Counted from the stretch's first letter, positions 51,101 to 63,619 are shown. The stretch: DNA of 64,000 nt from Paragordius varius (GCA_964247055.1 OZ176053.1:1364001-1428000), one strand, 5' to 3'. Numbers and translations are program-made. The notes: a model not told the origin generated them from the sequence alone.

Positions 51101-54100
51101 CATAGTTTAGTATCTATTCGGTATTACATTAATTTTTAACGAATTTCATTTTTTGAAAATATAAAAAAATATAGTTAATTTTTAATTTTAAAAAAGACGA
51201 ATTTTATGGTGAATTGAATTGTTCAAGGGAATTGAACTGTAAATGGTATATTATAAAAATCCCAATCAATGAGATCCTTATATTTGCAATTTTTGAAATA
51301 TTTTTCCCATATCGGTGACAAATCTTGATAATTTGCACCCGAAATCATTTACAATTTGTTTCTGGTTTTATTTTTTAAATTAAATTTTCCAATTCTTCGC
51401 GCCCTCCGATTTTTCTATGCCTCCTGTACTGATTTAATAGTTCTTTAACAGTAAAATTAAGAACAATAACGATAACTATGTAAAACAAAAAAAATGACAT
51501 TTTTTATTAAGCCAATCAGCCATATTATTCATATCCAAATTTTTCCTAAAAAATAATTGATGATTGAGGTATTTAAATTATGGGTGGCTTGTTGTAAATA
51601 TATCAACGAGTTTTTTCTATAAGAGTCCTAATTTAGGATATATAAAAAAATATTAAAGTTAGATACTATAGAAATGACAGAGTGTATTTATTGTGTTTTG
51701 CATTAATTTGCACATTTACAAACTAATCTTTTCATTTACGGTATTAATTTCATAAAAGATTTAATTAAAGCGCAGAATATGTAGTTAAAACTTAAAATCA
51801 TGAGATATGAAAACACATAATAAAATTTAAAACTTTTACCAATTTGTTAATTGTTTCAAAATTTGCGGATTTCGACGCGGAGGGAAAAGCGATTCCTTAA
51901 TATTTTTGTGTTGTTGAGATGGAACTGTATCATAGCTATCATAAAAGATTTCATCTTTGCTCATTACCTTATATTAACAGTTAAATATAAACAGTTACAA
52001 AATTTTAATATAAATAGTTTTTTTAATTCGAATGTATAAAATATATTAAAAAAATTGGGAAAAAGTATGGTTATATAGATAAAATCATAACCTATAATTT
52101 CAATAAATAAAATATTTTTATTTCAAACTGTTAATATCTCGAGTTAATAAACTAATTTATGAGAAAAAAAACGTTAAAATGAAACAAGTTATATAATAGT
52201 CATACTTTCCAATCCGTCATACCTGGGGCATAGGTTAGCCCTTTAACCAAATCTGACACGTTTTCAATCACTACACATCCTAAGGATATAAAAAAACGAT
52301 CATATAATCATACTTTTTAGAACAATTTTACTACCAATTCATTATGAGAGTTAAAAAATATTATTATAAAAGTTAAAAAAATTGATATTACTTGAAATTT
52401 AGCAAAAATATCACGCTTAAAATCAAAAAATAACCTTGAGTTTCAGCCAATATTGCTGAAAGAACGGCTTCATTTTCGACCGGATTCAAAGAACACGTTG
52501 AATAAATCAGGATTCCATTGACTTTTAGTAATTCTAGACCACGTTTAAGTATGCGATATTGCAAACTACAAACATAAACATACAAAATGTAAAATTGACA
52601 ATATATAAAAAAGGTTAACTGTTATATCAACAGAGCGCAACTTAAAAAGAAAAGTATGTGAGGTTTATACTCAATTCCTTTTCTGTACCCCCCAAGGATT
52701 TATATACAAATTTAGTAAACAAAAACATAGTTAAACCTTATAAAACTACCACTAGTAGGCTCTTTCAATTTACAGTAAAAATTGGAATTATACGGACAAA
52801 ACGTAAAAATATAAAGACAAATATTTTTATTTAAAAAGATGACCATTTTTTTAAACCTTAATCTTTCATATATAAGCTTTTTAGTTAAAATTGTAAAATA
52901 TAGAATAGAATGTGTTAGTATATATCTCTATTTTACTTTACCATTTAAAAACAATGAGTTACATTGAAAAAAAAATGATGATATTAAAAAGTATGGCTGT
53001 CTTTTAGAAAAAAATATTTGTCTTCATATTTTTACGTTTTGTCCGTATAATTTCAGTATTTACTGTAAAACTAAACTTAATTTAAAAACAATACTAGGCA
53101 ATTTAAAATAAAATAGGGGTATGGACATAAATATCAATATATAATAGCTTAAAATAATTTGCATACTTGTGTATACTATTAGCTTGACCAATATTCCAAT
53201 TGGTCCAAATCAAAGGGTTTTTTCGAAGCGTCCCATCACCGCTAAAATTTTGTGGAAAAACAGTAAAAAAGATTTTAATTGGAAAAAAGAATAAAGCAAT
53301 CTTTAAAAAAGTTTTATCCACACCTAAATTATTATTTAGGTGGAAATTAGATAGAAAATTCCCTATTTTTAACAAACTTATTAAAATTTATCATTTTTTT
53401 ATCAATTTTAAGAGTTTAATTATTCAAAAAGATCATCTATATATTGTAATAATTAACCCAAAATATATGTATCCACACATTTTGACCAAAATAAAATAAA
53501 AATTACATTTTATATATTTTTTTTCATTTTTATTTTATTTTAAAAAAAAATAAAAAAAAATTATAGTTTTTTTTTATCAATTTTAAGAGTTTAATTATTC
53601 AAGATCATCTATATATTGTAATAATAAACCCAATATTAAAGTATCCACACTTTAAACCAAAATAAAATAAAAATTACATTTTATATATTTTTTTCATTTT
53701 TATTTTATTTGAAAAAAAAATAAAAAATTTTTTATAGTTTTTTATCCATTTTAAGAGTTTAATTATTCAAAAAGATCATATATATTGTAATTGTAATAAT
53801 AAACCTCCAAAAAATATCCACACTTAAAATCAAATCAAAACATGGTCACAATGCAAAAAGTTTAAATTTTCATTTTTTTGAAAAAAATAACTATAAATTA
53901 CGTGCAGGGTACATCACACAATATCCGATCATATTGAAGATGTTCAAAACTGTCAGGAATATGGTGGCATTCTACATTTTTTAACGTTGAATTTTCATCG
54001 AAACCATTGTTCAAATTTTTACATTGTTCTTTTGCTTGTTGGTTAATTTCATTCTTTGGATTATTAATAATATTTTTGCAATCTTGACTTTTTGAAGTTA

Positions 54101-56343
54101 CCACCCCCACTCTTATATTCGGGAAAAATGATGCATCTTGATTAACAATCAGTAAATTATGTTTCCTTAGCCGTTTAGTTTGATGTACAAGCAAATAACA
54201 TCGTTTACTATCGTTATCATTGGCTATGAGAAAACCACCTAGGGAAAAGAAAATAATTATGAAAGAAACTTTAATCTATCTATTAAAAACTAATTATTCC
54301 CCAAAAAAATTTTGGTTAAAATTCAAACTAAATTCCATAATCATTTATTAAATTCCAATTTATATCAGGTAACCTTGTTGTTGGTTTTGATCCAACAGGT
54401 CAAGTATTTGACATGATTTTGAACCGGGTGATGCACACATATCCAGAACCTAAACATAACAATCGATCGATATTGCTCAATGATAAATAAATAGTGGGAA
54501 ATATTTTTAATTTTTTTGGAAAAAATTTTTTCATAAAAAACTTTATGGAGTTTTGAAAAACAATTAAATCTTTTTAAACATAATCTTATTATTCGTTGTT
54601 TAATTTTCATCTCTATTATGATAAAATAATTCAAATATATTGACAAAGTTAAGGGATTAATAATGAATAAAGATTTTTTAATTAGATTGCATTTAAATAA
54701 GATAAAATATTTGATTATAAAAAATATCGTTTTTAAATTTTTTTATAACATACAATGTGGTTTGGCTTGATATCCAATAGTTGAACGGGTATCATACTTA
54801 CAGTTTCTTGCCGATTGATGAAACCCTGATAAAACAGATTATTCACCAAAAAAATTAAAATTCTAAATCAGGTCAAACATCTATATTTTGAAATGTTAAA
54901 TATTTCTTTACAAAATGTCCTATTTTCAATAATTACTATTGATCGGCATAGAAATGCAAAAACGTTTCTATGCATATGCGCAAAAACAAGTTTTTCACAT
55001 TTAAAACACATGAAAAAAAGCAAAATTGCTTGTTTTTAGGTAAAATAACGCATTTTCTTTGAATAATTTTGATTTTTTATAAATGTTCTCATGAAATACA
55101 CATTTTTTGTCTCATTTAAATGCTAACGATGCGTATGATAAACATAATTTATTATATCTATTTTATATGAAACGAATAAATATTTTTATAAGTATTAACT
55201 GGTGTTGCAAGAAAAATTAAAAAGTTCATTCTGCATAAAATGTAGAAAACCAAGAACTTACAAAAAAAGATAAATTAGATACATTTTTTTAAATATAATC
55301 AAAACTAAATTAAAAATCTATATTAACCGTATCAGTTTCCGCTATCAAAACTTGATGAAAAGCTTTAAATTCTGGCGTTCGACGAATGGATTGTCGCGAA
55401 GCTATAATTTGAAATGCTGGACTCAGGGTATACCTAAAAATAAAGGAAACTAAAATATAAAGCGAACGCACTATGCTCTTTTTTGTAGCTAATACTAATG
55501 TGTTTTTAATATTTTAATTCGAGTTGTTTTTAAATTGGTTAAATGAGTATTTTAAAACCCAATTATACAAAAAGTTTTTAATAATATTATTTCTCAACCG
55601 TCTGTAGATTATTTATAAACTTAAATATAAATTTTTTTAAAAAGTTAAATTATAAATTTAAAAAAGGGTCCAGATGCGAATAATAACCCATATATTATTC
55701 CCACAATCGGGGATGGAAGAAGGGGATTTTTAGTATGTAGCATATCATTTTTTTTAAAAATAAACAATATTTTATTTATGACAAAAATTAAATTATTAAT
55801 TGTTAAATATCAATTCTAAAGAGAATTATTAGGTAATAGCAAAAAAAAACTCATATATTGGTCTTTACTATATATCTTTTAGCAACATATAATTAAAGTA
55901 ATTTAATTGTAATGCACATTACCTTTTAAATAAAGTTTATTTATTTATTACAATTTTGTTCAATTTTAGCATAAGTTAACATTCATGGATCTTTACGGTA
56001 TAGTTTTTTAATACAAAAAAATTTAGAATCTGGTCATTTTTTGGCATATAAATTACCATTCCAAAGATTTGATAAAGGAAAAAATTTCTTGTTCTTGACC
56101 AACACTGTCAATTTTATGGATATATAATTCATTCAGCTTTTTCCATATATATAACGCAATAGAATTATGAGCCGTTAATCTAAACGTGGCAGGTAAAGCG
56201 TCCTTAACAATAGTTGTAAAAGAGTTCCATTCATTTTGATCGAAAGGTAGTATATTCTGAAAATTAAAAATAAGTACAACCTTGTAATAATTCAAAAATT
56301 TCGGATTATCTAAATTGGAGAGTTGGTACTGAGAATTCGGCAT
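48127..56343 (-). CDS. NSUN2: NSUN2 RNA cytosine-5 methyltransferase
   Basis: Transfers methyl from S-adenosylmethionine to C5 of cytosine in tRNA and other RNA, mainly in the nucleus. Exons in order: 56057-56343, 55328-55433, 54754-54825, 54374-54449, 53902-54238, 53167-53241, 52435-52565, 52206-52279, 51840-51967, 50503-50789, 49938-50196, 49455-49606, 48838-49061, 48295-48436, 48127-48233. All are in phase: 818 codons, or 810 if 24 bases in exon 1 are an intron. Human NSUN2 has 767. Landmarks are [18 protein letters not shown], the SAM site [25 protein letters not shown], the release cysteine in DRILCDVPC (about residue 284), and the nucleophile in [12 protein letters not shown] (about 334). 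The two are 50 residues apart, as C271 and C321 in human. [15 protein letters not shown] and the C-terminal [13 protein letters not shown] also match. A glutamine/asparagine-rich insert follows VGVVTSK. Introns hold a MITE, hAT copies and tandem repeats. Confidence 0.95.
49150..49400. mobile_element. Probable degraded hAT-type element in an NSUN2 intron
   Basis: ACGCGGCCCACAAGCC near 49160 and, in the opposite sense, GCGGCCCGCGAGGCCATATG near 49350 are GC-rich subterminal blocks of the kind found in hAT elements. The ends do not pair cleanly. Confidence 0.45.
49646..49857. mobile_element. Degraded palindromic MITE in an NSUN2 intron
   Basis: Begins CAGTAAAAAATAATATTATA, has GGGACAAAACG, and has a right arm with AAAAAGTGTGGTTGTCTC. 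The right terminus is lost. Confidence 0.65.
50882..51431. mobile_element. hAT MITE in an NSUN2 intron, 7/8 target duplication
   Basis: The left end CAGTGGTCCCCACCCTTTTT is a classic hAT terminus. The right end on the other strand is CAGTACAGGAGGCATAGAAA. The flanks are ATTTAATG (50874-50881) and ATTTAATA (51432-51439). GC-rich blocks (GCGCCCCCC and GCGCCCTCC) sit inside both ends. The 550-bp interior is non-coding. Confidence 0.8.
52773..53065. mobile_element. Well-preserved palindromic MITE in an NSUN2 intron
   Basis: TA, then CAGTAAAAATTGGAATTATA, to TTCAGTATTTACTG, then TA. The arms (ACGGACAAAACGTAAAAATA and TTTTTACGTTTTGTCCGTAT) are near-perfect complements. This is the best copy for defining the family. 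Confidence 0.88.
53400..53830. repeat. Three-copy tandem repeat, about 172 bp, in an NSUN2 intron
   Basis: TTTTAAGAGTTTAATTATTC recurs at about 53407, 53580 and 53751. Each copy continues with GATCATCTATATATTGTAAT and a TATCCACAC block. The third copy is cut short near the exon at 53902. Confidence 0.85.
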
Positions 56344-56840
56344 GTCACCTTACTCAAAAAAAAGCCTGTGATGTGTAAATCCTAGTCCAATATTTTTTGA
56401 TTAACCCGTACTATTTTTGTAAATTAGCCAATAATTTCTATCTTATAAATGACTGTTTTTAAAAGCAAATAAATAAAATATTTTTATGAAATATATATTT
56501 TTTGATGATGCATCTGGATACTGATGGTGCTTTTTCTGCTTACCCGTAATTAGAGAAAATACTAAACAGTTGTATTATTTATATCAAATAATCGCATTTT
56601 TACATGTTACATGGTGCAAATCAAGATCTGATCACCAATAAGCTTATATAAATTAAAAATTACATGGTACTTTAGGTTTAAAGGCTTACGAGCGAAATTA
56701 ATTGTTTAATATCAAACAATTCCAAAAAAGCGCATATTATATTAACACTTGGATGCAACACATTCATTTTAGTCCTTTTATTTGGGGTTAAATACACCAG
56801 GCCTGTTTAAATTATCTTAAATAAATATGGGAGGAATCAA

Positions 56841-57265
56841 AACCATGGCAAAATTTTGCATATACAACATTAATAAACCGAAATATATAAAAAAATTTCT
56901 TTAAAAATAGTTGATATTACTTATTTTAAGCTAAAACCGATACGTAAATATTTAGTCAACGTGAAATGTGGGCAATGGTAAAATAGAAAATTAACACAAA
57001 AACCGCTTATTCTATTTCTGCCAATGTTAGATGTAATTTAAAACAAAAGTCTTTAATTTTACTCTTAAAATAAATATAGACGATATTTAGCAAAAAATGG
57101 ATAAAATAAAATGGCGCGAAGTAGTTTGACATGGAACTTTTTTTTTCAAAACAAAATTTTATTTAGATAGTTTGGTATATTTATATAATTTTTATTAGGA
57201 TAGAAGCATAAATTTAAAGTACCGTTTCCTTCAGTGGTTTTAAAAATCCTAATTTAAATTTAGTC
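56841..57265 (+). repeat. First copy of a 420-bp direct repeat
   Basis: AACCATGGCAAAATTTTGCA through TTAGTCAACGTGA, AATGTTAGATGTAATTTAAA and GTAGTTTGACATGGAACTTT to TAGGATAGAAGCATAAATTT. It matches 58153-58580 in the same orientation, about 1.3 kb apart. Non-coding. Confidence 0.85.
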
Positions 57266-58152
57266 TGGGGTATTTAGATACCTCAATTTGAATCGAAGTA
57301 TAATATAATTACATAAAAGCTAAATGCTTCAGCAAAAATACTAAAATTAATACACTGCAAGTAAAATCGGACGGTATAAAAAACAACCTGATCAAATATG
57401 TATATATATTAATTTATATTCTGATAGGAAAATTTAGCAAGATTATCAGGATGCTTTTTGTTTTGGCTCTTGCTAGTGATAGAGAATTTAAACTTTTGTG
57501 GTAGGCTCCATATCAGAATGGAAGATTAAACAAATTTGTAATAAATTTTGGGTGGAGGCTATGCTTCAATCCAAAAATTAGGACCTAAGAAAATTATAAA
57601 TTACCTAGAAAAAACAAAACAATATTTTTAAAATATTTTGATTTTTAAATGTGAATTTCGAAAGTCATTATATTTTTTGAATTTCCAATATGGACTCGTT
57701 ATTTTGAAATAAACATTGAAATTCCGGGTATTCACGATACTTTTAAATATAAATTTTGACTCAAAAAAAATATATAAAAATGCATTCTTTTTGCAAAAAT
57801 TTAATATTTAGCGAAATTTGTTGACGCTTTTTTTATCCAATTTTTACAAATGATGCAAACTGTAAAACGCTTTTAGATATAACAAAAAGGCTGATCTCAT
57901 TTAATTTGATGATGTTGAACATATTATCACATCGGAATATTGATAAAAATATTCGTTAGTCGTCATATATACAAATAATAATTGAGTTTTTTTATAAAAA
58001 TTCCAAAAAATATGAAAGTAAATAAACCTTTTAAAGCACGCTTCAACAATTTGGTAAAATTAAATTTTTGTAAAAAGTATGCATTTTTAAATATTTTTTT
58101 GATAAAAATTTAGAATTAATCTATGAATATGGCGCATTCCCGCCATAAAATC

Positions 58153-58580
58153 GAAACCATGGCAAGATTTTGCACTTATAAAACATTAATTAACCGAAAT
58201 ATATAAAAATTTATTCAAAAATTTATATTACTTATTTAAGCTAAAACCAAAAGTAAAAATTTAGTCAACGTGACATATGTGCAATGGTAAAATTGAAAAA
58301 TAATACAAAATAAACCGCTTTTTTACTACCAATGTTAGATGTAATTTAAATAAAAAATCTTTAATTTTACACTTAAAATTAAATATAGACGATATTTTGC
58401 AAAAATTGGGTAAAATAAAAATGGTGTCGAAGTAGTTTGACATGGAACTTTTTTTTAAACAAAATTTTATTTAGATAGTTTGGCATATTTATAATTTTTA
58501 TTAGGATAGAAGCATAAATTTAAATTGGGACCGTTTCCTTCAGTAGTTTTTTAAAAATCCCTAACTCAAATTTAAAGAAC
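58153..58580 (+). repeat. Second copy of the 420-bp direct repeat
   Basis: Starts AACCATGGCAAGATTTTGCA and follows the copy at 56841 to TAGGATAGAAGCATAAATTT. It differs by scattered substitutions and small indels. Confidence 0.85.
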
Positions 58581-58859
58581 GAGCCCATTTAAAAAGAGCG
58601 AAAATATTTGGGACTTTCGAAACCACATCCAAAAAATGGATTTAAAAATATTGTTTAGCTTTTTTAGGTAGATTTATAATTTAATGGTATTTTTTGGGAT
58701 GAAGCATTTAACTTTTACCAAAAATATTTAAATACTCAAATTATGCCATTTTCTAATATGGAGCACTTACCACAAAAGTGTAAATAACTTTCTTTTATCA
58801 CTCGTAAGGGCCAAAACCGATTGCACTATTAAAATCCTGATACATTTTCCCATCAATAT

Positions 58860-58861
58860 AT

Positions 58862-58919
<58 letters not shown>

Positions 58920-58925
58920 ATATAT
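58860..58925. repeat. (TA)n microsatellite
   Basis: A nearly pure TA run of about 60 bases with a few TG/CA changes at its end. Similar runs lie at 26031-26063 and 61286-61331. Confidence 0.95.
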
Positions 58926-60306
58926 AAGCAAGTTTTTGTTTGTGGACGCAGTGTAGATTTAAACGGCAAGAGAGAGAGAAATATTAGACGTAGGCTACAA
59001 AAATTACAAATTATTGGTCCCGTTTGATATTGAATAGTTTTCTCGAAATAAATGCTGAGGAGCGAAAACAATAATTAATATATGATATATTTTGACATCA
59101 AAAATATAAATATTTGATAAAACGGATGCCATTCTTTAAAATTTTTTGGAAAATATTTTGTTGAATTATATTTCATTAAATTTTGTAACGTTATAAAAAT
59201 GGTTTTTGATATTATAAAAACATTTTTTGTACAAGGTTTGTACATTTCTATTACCTCGGATTTTATTTTGTTTTTCTTTGAATTGTAAATAATTTTTGTG
59301 AGACATTTATATTTAATTTCAATTAGATTTAAAATCGAATTGTATAGAAACAGTTTTTTATATATTTAGATTGTTTTTATACCCATCATGTTTCAAAACA
59401 CTTAAAAACTTGCTTTACCAAAATTTAGCTACCACTTTATTTTCATAGCAAAAACTCCCATTTGTAGAATAAATTTTTTTTAATTTCACAATTAACATAA
59501 ATTTATAATTTATATCGTGCAATATCAACATTTTTGAGTTTAGTTAATAAACCTATTTATTTTAGACGGAATACAAAAACTTATTCTCGGATCCCACATA
59601 TAAAATAAAAATATTGCTTACCTTTTTTCATATTGTATTATACATTTTTTAATGATAGTTGAATTAGATACATTTAACTTTGATCAAAAAAATTTTATTG
59701 TGCGCAAATTTTGCCATTTTTATTAACAGTTAAGGGCAAATATTTTTCTTTGAGGATTCGTACGATCAAAAGAATCATGGGTATCCAGGCAGTATATTTT
59801 AACACTATATTTTTTTGTAGACTGTAAAAAGTAATTCTGGGGGCGAACTTAAAGCACCGAGATTATCGATACTTTTTTTTATCAAAATATTATCAGGATA
59901 CTTTTCATAACCGTGCATTTTAGGTAATGTGTGGGCTGAACTAAATTATTATATGCAATTGTTAGTAATAAAAGAACAATTTAAAAAAATCCATTTTGTA
60001 CCAAAAATCATTTTTAACCCATTAATATGGACCAATACCTATATATCTCATGAAATAGCCTTGTGAATTCCTCTAAAATGCAACATTAAAAAATTCATTC
60101 GATAAAAATATGCATCACAAAATTCCTGCCTGTCGCTATATATCCATAGAGTATAAATTTATTATTTGCCTAAATATAAAATACCAATAGATATTAAAAA
60201 GAGCTCCTCGTAAAAAATCCAATATATAGATATGAAAACATTATGAATTTATTAAAATCATATTATTCTGTAAATATAGTAGATCCGTAAGTGTTAGCAT
60301 CAAAAT

Positions 60307-60871
60307 TCAACCACATCGCATAGAGATTGGTAGTCCACCTGCAAAAAAGATTCTAGGATCTGCACGTATGTTAGCAATACCCATTTTTTTCATTTTATCG
60401 CACACGGCATCAATCAAATTTTGTGGCATAGCTCTGGGACAAACGACAAAAAAATCTATTCTCATCCAGGGCAGTTTGAAGCCCAACATTGTAATATCTG
60501 CTAGCATGGGATATCTACACATGCAATGGTAAACGGGTTTTACCACATTAAAACACCAATCACGAGCCTCTGAATTCTTTACTTTTTTCAAATATTCATC
60601 GTTGTACATGTTACCGCCTAACATGACACCATCCCAATAATTGGCCTAATGATTATAAAATAACTTTTTAAACATGAAAATATCTAAACATTTATTTGGA
60701 ATCAAATAAAACAAAAAAATTTTCTCAGAGTTCTATCACTGATTTACACCATAAAAATCTTACCCGCTTAACTATGCTCCGTTTGTTGGAAACGCTATCA
60801 TCGCATATGACTAAATATGGCGTTACCGCCAAAACTAACAAAAAAGCATTAACAAACTGAGTGAAAAACAT
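60307..60871 (-). CDS. Secreted cysteine-containing protein, family unrecognised
   Basis: Exon 1 is 60764-60871 (36 codons) and exon 2 is 60307-60645, joined in phase 0 by a 118-base intron (GTAAGA donor), giving 148 residues. The N-terminus MFFTQFVNAFLLVLAVTPYL is a signal peptide, probably cut before DDSVSNK. Two dibasic-type sites, NKR and IVKR, stand just before the second exon, which starts ANYWDG, so a short propeptide may be removed. The second exon carries six cysteines (DWCF, HCMC, VVCP, DAVC, MRCG), enough for three disulfides, and ends CG and stop. I do not recognise the fold. Size, signal peptide and even cysteine count fit a secreted effector, hormone-like or binding protein, but this is inference. 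Confidence 0.82.
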
Positions 60872-61285
60872 TATGAGGTTAAATTTAAAATTATAAATTT
60901 TAAAATAATTAAATGATAATATAATTAATGAATAAAATATTATATGATTGTTGCTTTTTTAGTGACGCACCTCAGTGTCATAACAATATATGTAATGATA
61001 GGATTCATACGTATTTATAAAAACAGTGATTATTGAATTATAAATCTTCAAAACTGATACATTTTTTAGGTTATGGGTATTTATATTAAATACCATTTCT
61101 ATAATTAAATTTTAAACAGATTTTAGGAATTTTTTATTTAAAATTTGTTAAAATAATGTTTGTTCACATTAAATATAAATTTTGTACATTCAATTTTTGA
61201 TAATGGTCATATATTTATGTTATCTCGAGCAGTTACCAAAAACAACCACTGTTTTCCACTAATTAAACAAAAATCAAGCCCTAAC

Positions 61286-61290
61286 TGGGC

Positions 61291-61331
<41 letters not shown>
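61286..61331. repeat. (TA)n microsatellite
   Basis: A pure TA run about 40 bases long. Confidence 0.95.
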
Positions 61332-61333
<2 letters not shown>

Positions 61334-61387
61334 GGGATTTTAGCTAAACCCCTCCGTAATTAAATGATCATGAAAGAATATGGTGCT

Positions 61388-62714
61388 TAGGGTTGTGATT
61401 TTGACCCCCGTTTTTTGAAAAAGGGGGTCAGACCTAGGTCATACCATATGTTATTGCCAATAATAAATAACTACATACATAAATACTTGATTAAACATAA
61501 AAAGCTTTTTACATAAAGTATATATTTTTTAAAATTATACTTTCACCAATCCTGATAATTTAAATTTCTACAATTGACGATCATTCCTGGAATCATACAT
61601 AAAGACTGATAGAAAGTTTCAAATCACAGAAAGCTAAGACTAACGAGAAAATATGGATTTATTAAAACCTATTTATGCTCAATTTAGATTCTGTAAAAAC
61701 GAGTCGTCCATGAACTTAACGTTAACTTAGGATGTTTCCAAATTTTTTTAATACGATTTATTAGATTTAATATATAATCGTGCTCACTTCATTTAAAATT
61801 TCAGTAATCTTAGTATGTTTAATATATTCTTTGATCAAATTATTTTAAATATGGCATTGGCATCCATGCCATATTGTATTAGGATATTCTTTATTAATCA
61901 AATTTTCAGCAGCCTTCATGTTCGCTGCATTATCGGTCACAATGGCATCAATTTTTTAAATTTATCTTTTATTAGTTCCATTATGTTATAAATACATTCG
62001 GCAGTTTTACTATGATAAGATGTGTCAATAGTTAATAAAAATGATTTTTGGGATCCTTGGCCAATAAATAATATTAATATTTGCTTCCTACGAAAATTGG
62101 TAAAGGGATCGACGATTAATGAAATATTATTTTTACATATTCCAATAACTTCTATTTTTATATCTTCATAACATGAATCTAGTAATTCATCGGAAATCTG
62201 TTTTCTATGAATAGCATTAGGTTTGTATGAATGAAACTCCGTAAATGTTTATTTTCTATGTTAGAGTTGACGATGTAAAAATTAATTTTGCTAAATGTTT
62301 CTGGCTAATTTCTCTTAAAAACATAAATTTTAAGGACCAAACTTAAGAAATTAAATAATTAGCTTGCTTTCGACCATTACCCTCTGTCATACAATTTATT
62401 TCATGAACTTCTTTTAGATGTTTCTCCATTCGGTTTATATAAATATATATAGTGTAATTGCATTTCTTGCATGTACCTTGATTTTTTTGATCGAAAAATT
62501 TGCACAAGGCTGATTTCATTATGATTTAGGAAGTGAAGAAAAGATGTGTATCATATGATATTTAAAACAAAATAATAGATATATAGATAATATAGGGTTT
62601 TGTTTTCCTAAAAATTGTAAAAATAAAAAATTAAAAAAAAATAAAAAAATTGACCTAGGTCATTTTTTTCGTAGTCATGACCATGGAGGTCATTGACTAA
62701 TGGGCACAACCCTA
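61388..62714 (-). mobile_element. hAT transposon with BED finger and perfect target duplication
   Basis: The flanks at 61380-61387 and 62715-62722 are both ATGGTGCT. The ends are TAGGGTTGTGATTTTGACCC and, on the other strand, TAGGGTTGTGCCCATTAGTC. On the minus strand a frame starting at about 62519 reads MKSALCKFFDQKNQ with a BED-type finger (CKKC, then HLKEVH). Further on come ISDELLDSCYEDIK, TIDTSYHSKTAECIYNIMEL and, in another frame, VTDNAANMKAAENLIN and WHGCQCH, the RNase-H-like core of hAT transposases. The C-terminal dimerisation region is absent and frames shift several times, so the copy is internally deleted and dead, but the intact duplication suggests fairly recent movement. Confidence 0.9.
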
Positions 62715-62722
62715 ATGGTGCT

Positions 62723-63335
62723 ATTGTTCATGATAATCAAATCAAATGTAAGATTAAAGATTATAGATATAAGGGGCTAGATATTGCACGAATAAATATA
62801 TCATATCAAATATAATTATGTTACAATGTTAATTTGTATCTACAGAATCGCAACGACTTTTCGATAGGTTGGCCAATCTTATTTTGTTTTTGGCATTTAT
62901 AAACGGGCTAGTTTTTTTAAACAATATTAAACCATCTAAACGAAAAAACACACACACTCTAAATCCTATCATTATATCTGTCGGATTATTTCCCATATAA
63001 GTAAATTAATTAACATGCAAGTAATAATAGTTATATAATCCAACTGTAGAATGCAATCCACTCTTTATGACTTAATATTTAGGGGTACATAGTGTGGGGG
63101 TGCATATAAAAATAATCCGAAAACGCTCAATAATCTAGACTAGATCAATATTAGAAATACTGACCATTAATCCCATATTCTTATGCGTTATCCAAAAAAT
63201 GGCTGTAAGATAAATTTGGGGGCTTTGTCACTAAAATTTGCAATAACTTCAAAATGGCATGACAAGATAGGCACATTCATAAAGCAAAATAAATGTTTTA
63301 TTGAAATAAAATTAGTTTTCTTGCAAAAACTATAT
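62723..63335. other. Non-coding DNA
   Basis: No gene or repeat was recognised. Confidence 0.4.
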
Positions 63336-63343
63336 ATTCTGGT

Positions 63344-63619
63344 CAGAGGCGTAGATAGGGGGAAAGGGTGGAGGGTGGGGGGCTGACGCATCAGGCGCCA
63401 TAGAAGGGGCGCCAGATTTAAAAAATTTTATTTTATTTTAAAAAAATAGGTATTTAAAAGTTTTTATTTTAAATAGTACATAAAAAATCCGCCATTTATC
63501 AGTGGTCATTATCACGATTTGAATTTGATTATTTTTTAAAATAAGGGGTCGCATGGGGGGAGGGATGCCATCACAGATTCATGCATGCATCGGGCGCCAG
63601 AAATGCAAGCTATGCTTTG
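63344..63619. mobile_element. 276-bp hAT MITE with 7/8 target duplication
   Basis: The left end is CAGAGGCGTAGATAGGGGG; the right end on the other strand is CAAAGCATAGCTTGCATTTC. GGCGCC blocks lie near both ends. The flanks are ATTCTGGT (63336-63343) and ATTCTAGT (63620-63627). It has no coding sequence. Confidence 0.78.

Larger units (their letters stand above)
57266..60306. other. Intergenic repeat-rich DNA with long (TA)n
   Basis: Holds the second 420-bp repeat and a (TA)n tract at 58860-58925. A block near 57465-57540 reappears inverted near 58750-58830 (CTTTTGTGGTAGGCTCCATA against its complement) and, more weakly, near 44290-44350. I found no gene. Confidence 0.5.

Noticed and set aside
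53200-53499. Plus-strand open frame of 99 codons
   Set aside because: It overlaps NSUN2 exon 6 on the other strand and runs into the tandem repeat. Composition is that of AT-rich chance.
54795-54806. Perfect-looking donor GTAAGT in NSUN2 exon 3
   Set aside because: GTA AGT here encodes VS of the conserved RQETVSMIP block, and the true donor is the later GTATGT at 54753.
58853-59071. Minus-strand open frame ending in YIYIYI repeats
   Set aside because: It is a product of the (TA)n microsatellite, as is the one at 61160-61363.
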